Shown here: one piece after another, positions 1-4,349 of the stretch
Layout of the letters: every line of letters starts with the position of its first letter
How positions within the stretch are numbered: the first letter of the stretch is position 1
Assembly: GCA_043101835.1 (NCBI GenBank)
Contig: JBICHM010000234.1
Coordinates: forward strand, 1-5,521
Length of the DNA stretch: 5,521 nucleotides
Origin: JBICHM01 sp043101835
GTDB lineage: Bacteria; Planctomycetota; Phycisphaerae; Phycisphaerales; UBA1924
Direction of reading: 5' to 3'
Made by a program: the position numbers and the translations under genes
The notes under the pieces: generated by a model
Told to the model about the DNA's origin: nothing
Databases searched by the model: none
Seen by the model: only the letters and a program-made list of their open reading frames with translations

Positions 1-1
1 C

Positions 2-286
2 ATCACCGGCCCCGAGGGCCAGTACGAGATCAGCACCATCAAGCCCGCCGTCTACCCCAGCCGCACCGAGCCGGCGCATGTGCACCTCACCTACGCCACC
101 GAGCAGGACCGGCAGGGGCGCTGGACGGATGAAGACTGGTGGAACTCCACGCTCTTCGAGGGCGATGCGCTCATCCGCGCGCGCGACCGCCCCGGCGCAG
201 GACGCTTCGCGAATGTCGTCACGCTGACGCCCAACGAGCAGGGCGTCCTCGTCGGCGAGCGCGACCTCAGGATCGGCACGCGCTAG
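2..286 (+). CDS. Intradiol ring-cleavage dioxygenase, C-terminal fragment (gene starts left of window)
   Basis: The reading frame is open from base 2 to the TAG at 284-286 and encodes 94 residues, the end of a longer protein. It carries the C-terminal signature of the protocatechuate 3,4-/catechol 1,2-dioxygenase superfamily: a 'GQYEISTIKPAVYPSR' segment followed by 'PAHVHL'. By family knowledge, the Tyr of 'VYPSR' (codon 53-55) and the two His of 'HVH' (codons 77-79 and 83-85) are three of the four ligands of the non-haem Fe(III). The fourth, a Tyr, lies further N-terminal and outside the window. Such enzymes cleave catechol-type rings between the two hydroxyls using O2. The spacing from Tyr to the first His is 8 residues, short as in the generic single-subunit branch, so I do not assign PcaG, PcaH or CatA, nor a substrate. 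The membrane-protein gene downstream begins 48 bases later on the same strand, so co-transcription is possible. Confidence 0.85.
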   Translation: MTGPEGQYEISTIKPAVYPSRTEPAHVHLTYATEQDRQGRWTDEDWWNSTLFEGDALIRARDRPGAGRFANVVTLTPNEQGVLVGERDLRIGTR

Positions 287-321
287 CGACCTAGGCTTCC
301 ATCCGGCACCACCGCCGGCGT

Positions 322-328
322 GGGAGGG
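322..328 (+). promoter_or_regulatory. Strong Shine-Dalgarno sequence deciding the start of the membrane-protein gene
   Basis: GGGAGGG lies 6 bases before the ATG at 335. The frame also has an in-frame GTG at 320, but that codon would overlap the ribosome-binding sequence itself, so the ATG at 335 is the better start. Confidence 0.6.
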
Positions 329-334
329 CCGCAC

Positions 335-1342
335 ATGCGCACCATCACCGCCGCGCACGCGCAACTCGCGCTGCCATTCGCGGCGTTCGCCGCGCTCCTC
401 GTCATGGCGACCGCGCTGCTCCCGCGCCTCGCGTCGGACATGCAGCGCGCCTTCGCCGCGGGCCTCGCGCTCGACTTCACCATCCTCGTGCCCGCGCTCG
501 TCTACCTGTGCCTCGTCCGCGCGAAGCGGCTGCCGCTGATCGGCGTTGTGCCTGCGTTCATCATCGGCCTCGTCGTTGCAACCATCACCGCCGGCCCGCA
601 CGCGCCGCGCGTCATCGATGCGCTGCACCTGGTCGCGCTGCCCGTCGAACTGGCCGTCGTCGCCGTCATTCTGCTCACTGCGCGCCGACTCGCAAAGTCC
701 GCGGCGTCCGGCGAGGGCGACTTCCCGACACGCTTCCGCGCCGCCGCCCGCCAGGCCCTCGGCGCCCGCATCCCGGCCGACATCCTGACCACCGAAGTCG
801 CCACGCTCCGCTACGCCCTCGGGCCGGCCCCGAAGCCAGCCGCGTCAGGCAGGGGGTTCACACTCCACCGGCGGACCGCCGCGACGACCCTGATGGTCGG
901 CCTGTCCATCGCCGTGGCCGTCGAGACGCTCGCCCTGCACCTGTTCATCGCCCGCTGGAGCCACGGCGCGGCCTGGGTCCTCACCGGCCTGAGCGTCTAC
1001 GCCATGGTCTGGCTGCTGGGCGACTTCCGGGCCCTCCGGGCCCGGCGCGTCACCATCGACGGCGACCACCTGCGCCTGCGCATCGGCCTCCGCTGGGAGG
1101 CGGACATCCCGCTCGCGGCCATTGAACACGCCGAGCGGGCCACGCGCCAACTCGGCGACCCGAAGCGCGACGGCGAACTCGTCTGCGCCGTCGCCGGCGC
1201 CACCAGCGTCCGCATCGTCCTGCGCGAGCCCGTCACCGTCCGCGCCGCCTACGCCATCCAGCGACAGGCCGCGAGCATCGTCACGCACCTCGATGAGCCC
1301 GACGCCTTCCTCGAGGCCCTGACCGCCGCCCGGACCCCCTGA
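335..1342 (+). CDS. Multi-pass membrane protein with C-terminal PH-like domain, function unknown
   Basis: This encodes 335 residues from the ATG at 335, chosen because GGGAGGG sits at ideal spacing; a GTG at 320 would add five residues. Hydrophobic segments at about residues 10-31, 42-61, 67-86, 94-116, 183-206 and 211-229 suggest six membrane passes. A soluble loop of about 65 residues lies between the fourth and fifth. After the last segment comes 'GDFRALRARRVTIDGDHLRLRIGLRWEADIPLAAIE' (starting at residue 229), whose short alternating strands and 'G-L-R-W...I-P...I' pattern look like the bacterial PH-like domains found behind membrane helices. I know similar uncharacterised proteins with a 'VE-x-LALHLF...WS...AWVLTGLS-Y' core, some mislabelled in databases as beta-carotene monooxygenases; nothing here supports that enzyme name. 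The stop codon is 21 bases before a dif-like site. Codon use is strongly G/C-ending. Function unknown; existence of the gene is secure. Confidence 0.85.
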   Translation: MRTITAAHAQLALPFAAFAALLVMATALLPRLASDMQRAFAAGLALDFTILVPALVYLCLVRAKRLPLIGVVPAFIIGLVVATITAGPHAPRVIDALHLVALPVELAVVAVILLTARRLAKSAASGEGDFPTRFRAAARQALGARIPADILTTEVATLRYALGPAPKPAASGRGFTLHRRTAATTLMVGLSIAVAVETLALHLFIARWSHGAAWVLTGLSVYAMVWLLGDFRALRARRVTIDGDHLRLRIGLRWEADIPLAAIEHAERATRQLGDPKRDGELVCAVAGATSVRIVLREPVTVRAAYAIQRQAASIVTHLDEPDAFLEALTAARTP

Positions 1343-1363
1343 GCCGGATCAGCCCCCTGCCCC

Positions 1364-1391
1364 GGGGCCGATAATGCATGTTATGTAAAAC
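1364..1391 (+). other. dif: dif-like XerC/XerD recombination site
   Basis: The site divides as 11+6+11 like a classical dif: left arm GGGGCCGATAA (1364-1374), central hexamer TGCATG (1375-1380), right arm TTATGTAAAAC (1381-1391). Against E. coli dif, recalled from memory, it matches 8/11 in the XerC arm, 4/6 in the centre and 9/11 in the XerD arm, 21 of 28 in total. The conserved ATAA...TTATGT core is intact, and the right arm also resembles the B. subtilis XerD arm (TTATGTAAACT). It is an AT-rich block in a very GC-rich, non-coding setting, 21 bases after a stop codon. At dif, XerC and XerD resolve chromosome dimers under FtsK control. It could instead be a plasmid or phage Xer site, or a copy left by an element that integrated at dif. 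Confidence 0.6.
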
Positions 1392-1427
1392 GGGATGGGG
1401 CCCAGGCGCCCTCCAGGGCCGATCCCG
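1384..1427 (-). terminator. Hairpin with U-rich tail, possible terminator of the zinc-ribbon gene
   Basis: CGGGAT (1391-1396) pairs with ATCCCG (1422-1427), and inside it GGCCC (1399-1403) pairs with GGGCC (1416-1420), leaving a 12-base loop. Read on the minus strand, the stem is followed directly by GTTTTAC, a short U-rich tail, which fits an intrinsic terminator for the gene ending at 1558, about 130 bases upstream in that direction. On the plus strand no T-run follows, so it would be a poor terminator for the membrane-protein gene. It abuts the right arm of the dif-like site and shares base 1391 with it. Confidence 0.35.
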
Positions 1428-1447
1428 CCGCCATCCGTGTGTGCCAC

Positions 1448-1476
1448 CGCTCGCCGCCGCTCCGGGCGGCGCAGCG
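1448..1476. other. Strong GC-rich hairpin of unknown role
   Basis: CGCT (1448-1451) and CGCCGCC (1452-1458) pair with GGCGGCG (1465-1471) and AGCG (1473-1476), with one bulged C at 1472 and a six-base loop. There is no T-run on either side. It is the second of three hairpins between the dif-like site and the low-GC gene. Confidence 0.4.
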
Positions 1477-1505
1477 ATGCGGTCGTCGGCTTAGTGCGCC
1501 TTGGT

Positions 1506-1520
1506 GAGGCGTCGCGCCTC
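1506..1520. other. Short perfect hairpin downstream of the zinc-ribbon gene
   Basis: GAGGCG (1506-1511) and CGCCTC (1515-1520) form a perfect six-pair stem with a TCG loop, 37 bases past the stop codon of the minus-strand gene. A nearby GCGCCT before it could pair with AGGCG in competition. No U-tract follows, so a terminator call is not justified. Confidence 0.3.
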
Positions 1521-1536
1521 TACTCCACCCGCCCAA

Positions 1537-1549
1537 CGCCTGGCGTCAA
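1537..1549 (+). repeat. Imperfect direct repeat, left copy
   Basis: CGCCTGG followed by CGTCAA. The right copy at 2676-2689 is identical except for one extra G. The pair brackets the low-GC gene at a distance of about 1.13 kb. The unit is short and chance is possible. Confidence 0.3.
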
Positions 1550-1557
1550 GAGTCAGC

Positions 1558-2574
1558 CTATCGATCCCCTCTGGGCAATACAGCATCTGCCAGAATGTCC
1601 TTGCCGTCGTTGGAAACGCTGCCAATGCCTATTCCCCAGCTCTCAGAAGTCATCGAAGCCGCGCGCTCTATGACGATTGGGGCAGTGGGTGCTGATGCCG
1701 AGATGCCTGAGTATTCGAGTGGTAATGCTCGAACGGCATCGACCAAACTCGCGGCATATCCACCAAGCTCAGCTCGCTCTCTCTCGGACAACGCCTGCCA
1801 ATCTGCGGACGGTACCCATATCACGGCAAGTGGCTGGTTGGACAGGGCGCCCCAGAGCGAGGCGCGGCGGTACGAGGCGTCAATTAGTGGATGTCTGTCC
1901 AGAATTGCGCTATGTAGCGCCCTGCCTGCCTCAACTTGTTCCACTGAGAATGAAGGAGCCAAAGGCTCGGGTGATTGTTCAGTGGCGGGCTGAAGGATGT
2001 CGTCCGAGGACTCGGAAAGTATGACATCATTGATTTGCTCGCGCGCAAATCGCGTGTAGTCATTGTCCTGTCCATTGGTGTTCAAGTACTCAAAGGCCAG
2101 CATATGCAAGTCGCCAATGGCGACTCGCTCCGCGAGACTAAAGTCCCTTGCATTCTGCTTGGATTCAACTGACCTCAGCCAAGAATTATATGGTCCTCCG
2201 GCGCCGAATCCGAATTGATGGAATTTGGAGTCAAGTCTAAATCGATCGAGTTCGACTAGCTTCGACTTGAGGAACTGTCTGCCTGCATCAGTGTGGGCCG
2301 GAGTGTCCTCGCGGGGTGACAGGTCATCGCTCTCTGGATCCAAGGGAAGTCGATGGCCGCCATCAGGAGACCTGTTGTTGACGGGTGGTGATGATTGAGA
2401 ACTCGAATACAGTGGGCTTCCTGCCCAAATGACGAAGGCGATGGCGATGATCGTCATGGCTAAGCAGCCCGATGCGGAATTCCGTTGTGCTCGTTTTGGA
2501 TCCCCGCAAGACGGGCAAGCTTTTGCTCTGCTGCTGACTTTGTTTCCACATTCTTTGCACTTGCGTAATGCCAT
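1558..2574 (-). CDS. Zinc-ribbon, single-TM protein of unknown function in a low-GC insert
   Basis: This encodes 338 residues from the ATG at 2574-2572, with a weak purine-rich GAAGAGA upstream. Residues 6-24 form a zinc ribbon: Cys6-x2-Cys9 and Cys20-x2-Cys23, in the 'C-x-x-CG...A-x-x-CPSCG' style of small bacterial zinc ribbons. A single hydrophobic helix follows at about residues 36-54, so the ribbon is probably cytosolic and the rest outside. Residues 55-98 look disordered (Ser/Pro/Asp rich). Two conserved-looking parts follow: about 99-186, with 'GFGAGGPYNSWLRSVE' and a helical 'ERVAIGDLHMLAFEYL' stretch, and about 205-338, with 'LAVIWVPSADWQALSERERAEL'. I do not recognise either. Composition is unlike the neighbours: bases 2221-2280 have 26 G+C of 60, against 46 of 60 at 421-480, and codons use A/T third bases freely. 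This suggests horizontal acquisition. The plus-strand frames here are shadows. Confidence 0.85.
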   Translation of the reverse strand: MALRKCKECGNKVSSRAKACPSCGDPKRAQRNSASGCLAMTIIAIAFVIWAGSPLYSSSQSSPPVNNRSPDGGHRLPLDPESDDLSPREDTPAHTDAGRQFLKSKLVELDRFRLDSKFHQFGFGAGGPYNSWLRSVESKQNARDFSLAERVAIGDLHMLAFEYLNTNGQDNDYTRFAREQINDVILSESSDDILQPATEQSPEPLAPSFSVEQVEAGRALHSAILDRHPLIDASYRRASLWGALSNQPLAVIWVPSADWQALSERERAELGGYAASLVDAVRALPLEYSGISASAPTAPIVIERAASMTSESWGIGIGSVSNDGKDILADAVLPRGDR

Positions 2575-2661
2575 CGTTTGTCTCTTCGCCTATTCTGTCG
2601 CCGCCAGAATCTGCATCTGAGTCGACTGGCGTTCTCTTAGATCGATCCGAGCGCTGGGCGG

Positions 2662-2689
2662 ATGGTATGTGGATGCGCCTGGGCGTCAA
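2662..2689 (-). promoter_or_regulatory. Possible sigma-70-type promoter for the zinc-ribbon gene
   Basis: On the minus strand TTGACG (2689-2684) and TACCAT (2667-2662) are separated by 16 bases, matching 5/6 and 4/6 of the -35 and -10 consensus. A start just downstream would give an untranslated leader of about 80 bases before the ATG at 2574. The -35 element lies inside the right copy of the imperfect direct repeat. Confidence 0.3.
2676..2689 (+). repeat. Imperfect direct repeat, right copy
   Basis: CGCCTGGG followed by CGTCAA, matching the copy at 1537-1549 apart from one inserted G. It lies 27 bases from the 3' side of the tRNA-Pro-like sequence. Confidence 0.3.
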
Positions 2690-2715
2690 TACCACCCCCC
2701 AGCCGCGTCAACGGG

Positions 2716-2796
2716 TGGGAGCGCTAGCGATAGGACTCGAACCTGCGACATTCTCGTCCCGAACGAGACGCGCTACTGGGGCCGATTTAGCGCCCT
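2716..2796 (-). tRNA. tRNA-Pro(CGG)-like sequence, probably degenerate in its 5' part
   Basis: Read on the minus strand, the 3' two thirds fit a tRNA. The anticodon stem is TCTCG (2768-2764) with CGAGA (2756-2752), all five pairs good. The seven-base loop TTCGGGA (2763-2757) has U33, anticodon CGG (2761-2759) and the G37 usual for tRNA-Pro. The variable loop is ATGTC. The T arm is GCAGG, loop TTCGAGT, CCTAT, with one C-A mismatch and one G-U pair. The D-arm 3' strand GCGC (2773-2770) and 'CCCAGTA' before it resemble the usual CCCGGTA, but with the first invariant G changed to A. The 5' half does not fold normally: no matching GCGC at the right distance, and GCTAGCG, needed to pair with CGCTAGC (2729-2723), is absent. 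An alternative acceptor GGCGCTA (2794-2788) can pair with TAGCGCT (2726-2720), followed by C and an encoded CCA (2718-2716), but then three extra bases follow the T stem. The 5' boundary is uncertain. It is more likely a pseudogene or element-borne remnant than a working tRNA. Confidence 0.55.
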
Positions 2797-2797
2797 A

Positions 2798-2832
2798 CAC
2801 TGCAGCGCCGCCCAAAGCCGCGGTGAGCAGTG
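2798..2832 (-). terminator. Imperfect hairpin downstream of the VOC gene, weak terminator candidate
   Basis: CACTGC (2798-2803) pairs with GCAGTG (2827-2832), and inside it CCGC (2808-2811) pairs with GCGG (2820-2823). It lies 33 bases past the VOC stop codon, but no U-tract follows on the minus strand, so it is only a candidate. Confidence 0.25.
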
Positions 2833-2865
2833 GCACACTCGCAGTCAGGGCGTCCCCACCAACCC

Positions 2866-3645
2866 TCACCCCCGCGCCAACGCCACACACACCCCAGCCG
2901 GATCCCGGATCACCGCAGTGGCGCCCGCGCCCGTTGGCGGCGCCTTGATGATCGAGCCACCCTCCGCCTGCACGCGTCGGAGGCTCTCGTCGAGGTCGCC
3001 GACGGGCAGGTACAGCAGCCAGACGGGCGGCAGGCCCGCGTTCACGCCGCGTGCGTGGCAGATGCCCGCTGCGGGGTGTCCGTCGGCGCCGTGCATGCAG
3101 TAATCGGCGTACCGCTCGCCGCCGTCCTCGAGCGCGGCGTCCTGCGCCGACCACCCGATGACCTCGCAGTAGAAATCGCGCATCGCCGACGCATCGGGGA
3201 CCGTCAGGTCGAGCCACGCGATGCAGCCCGTGCTCGCCGATGGATCCCCCTCACCCGCCGGAATCTGGTCCGGCGTGACGACGGGAATCAGCCCGAAGCC
3301 GGCGCCGCTGGGGTCGAGCAGCACCGCCCACTGGCTCGCGCCGCTGTCGTCCTTGCCGTGCATCAGTTCGCGCCCGCCGAGCGCGACCGCGCGCGCTGCG
3401 CTCTGCGCGACATCCGCCACCTGGATGTGCGGCATCCACTGCATCGGCAGCTCGGCATACGCCGGGCTCTGCGCACCGATGCCGATGACCGGCACGCCGC
3501 GGCTGTTCATGAGGTCGTCACGCCAGAGCGGGCGCTCGCCGGTCGTGAGGACGCGCGCGTAGAAGCGCACGACGCGGTCGTGCTCGGGCACGGCGATGTC
3601 AGCGCTCATGACGCCGCCGACACGGGGTGCGAATGGGTCAGCCAT
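2866..3645 (-). CDS. Two-domain VOC (glyoxalase/dioxygenase-fold) family protein
   Basis: This encodes 259 residues from the second of two adjacent ATGs (3645-3643); GAGG lies six bases before it but only three before the first ATG. The frame is open further upstream to 3780, but that would run over the divergent neighbour's start and lacks homology-like sequence. Two VOC domains are visible, about residues 12-121 and 140-259. Each has the 'V-P...FY' helix start ('DIAVPEHDRVVRFY', 'LDLTVPDASAMRDFY') and a closing strand ('AVLLDPSGAGFGLI', 'AVIRDPAGVCVAL'). Length and domain order match two-domain VOC proteins of the mycobacterial CFP32 kind, whose substrates are mostly undefined. In both closing strands the Glu that often binds metal in glyoxalase I is replaced by Gly or Ala, so glyoxalase activity should not be assumed. 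The protein has no signal peptide and should be cytosolic. It is divergent from the lipoprotein gene, with 128 bases between. Confidence 0.88.
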   Translation of the reverse strand: MADPFAPRVGGVMSADIAVPEHDRVVRFYARVLTTGERPLWRDDLMNSRGVPVIGIGAQSPAYAELPMQWMPHIQVADVAQSAARAVALGGRELMHGKDDSGASQWAVLLDPSGAGFGLIPVVTPDQIPAGEGDPSASTGCIAWLDLTVPDASAMRDFYCEVIGWSAQDAALEDGGERYADYCMHGADGHPAAGICHARGVNAGLPPVWLLYLPVGDLDESLRRVQAEGGSIIKAPPTGAGATAVIRDPAGVCVALARG

Positions 3646-3773
3646 CATCGTCCTCGATTGCGGCGTGTCGATTGGATCCGTCGTCGCGAGGGTACCACGG
3701 GCATCGCGAACTCCGAAGGCGAGAGCGGGAATCGCCATGAAACCGGCCCCCGCGCCCCGGCGAAATCGACAGC
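3646..3773. other. Divergent intergenic region between VOC and lipoprotein genes
   Basis: These 128 bases must hold the promoters of both divergent genes. I find no convincing -35/-10 pair on either strand; the best plus-strand candidate (TTGGAT, 15-base spacer, TACCAC) is weak. There is no clear operator palindrome. Confidence 0.4.
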
Positions 3774-4346
3774 ATGACACGCCGCCCCCGTCGCCTCGTG
3801 ATCGCCACTGCCCTCTTCGTCGCGGCCGTTCTCGGCGCCGTGGTGTTCACCGGCTGCTCGACCACCTACGACCGGCGCAACCCCGTCGGCGAGCGGTTCC
3901 CGAGCGTCGTCGGGCAGAGCCTCGAGAAGGAGACCGTCGCCCTGCCGGAGGACCTCGCCGGCGAGCCCGCCGTCATCCTCGTCGGCTACCGCCAGCGGAC
4001 GCAGTTCGACATCGACCGCTGGCTGCTCGGCCTGCTCCAGGCGGATGTCCGCGCGCAGCTGCTCGAAGTCCCCACCATCCCCGGCCTCGCGCCGACGTTC
4101 GCCAGCGGCTGGATCGACGACGGCATGCGCTCCGGCATCCCGCGCGAGGACTGGGGCGCCGTCGTCACGCTCTACGGCAAGCGCGCGACGCCCGTCGCGA
4201 AGTTCACCGGCAACGACCGGGGGCGCCTGGCGCGCATCCTCGTGCTCGACAGCGCCGGCGAGGTCGTCTGGTTCGACGACGAGGGCTACTCACCCCGCAA
4301 GGCGCTCGAGATCAAGTCGCTGACGGATCGGCTGGCGGAGCGCTGA
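3774..4346 (+). CDS. Putative lipoprotein with Atp10-like (thioredoxin-fold) domain
   Basis: This encodes 190 residues from the ATG at 3774; no good Shine-Dalgarno sequence precedes it and no in-frame start lies upstream. The N-terminus is a lipoprotein signal: 'RRPRR', a hydrophobic stretch at residues 8-25, then 'FTGC' with Cys28 as the lipidation site. Phe at the -3 position is slightly unusual. The mature part starts 'NPVGERFPSVVGQSL', continues 'LPEDLAGEPAVILVGYRQRTQFDIDRW', has 'DDGMRSGIP' near the middle and ends with 'ILVLDSAGEVVWFDDEGYS'. This order resembles the Atp10 family of mitochondrial ATP-synthase assembly factors and related bacterial peroxiredoxin-like proteins. Cys28 is the only cysteine, so it cannot be a thiol-redox enzyme of the usual kind; a binding or assembly role is more likely. 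Its stop is 3 bases from the convergent gene's stop. The lipoprotein call is fairly sure; the Atp10 relation is from pattern memory and moderate. Confidence 0.82.
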   Translation: MTRRPRRLVIATALFVAAVLGAVVFTGCSTTYDRRNPVGERFPSVVGQSLEKETVALPEDLAGEPAVILVGYRQRTQFDIDRWLLGLLQADVRAQLLEVPTIPGLAPTFASGWIDDGMRSGIPREDWGAVVTLYGKRATPVAKFTGNDRGRLARILVLDSAGEVVWFDDEGYSPRKALEIKSLTDRLAER

Positions 4347-4349
4347 GGC

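Noticed and set aside
2568..3103. Two plus-strand reading frames over the tRNA-like region, including peptides such as 'RTRTCDILVPNETRY'
   Set aside because: These peptides are the antisense translation of the T arm and anticodon arm of a tRNA-Pro. This is a familiar source of false proteins in databases. The frames then run antisense through the VOC gene.
2830..3777. Long plus-strand open frame of 315 codons antisense to the VOC gene
   Set aside because: The minus strand carries two clear VOC domains. The plus frame is Arg/Ala/His rich with no recognisable motif, as expected from GC-rich shadow coding.
3646..3780. Upstream extension of the VOC gene to a start at 3780
   Set aside because: It would overlap the divergent lipoprotein start and add 45 residues without family similarity. 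The ATG at 3645 has GAGG at good spacing.
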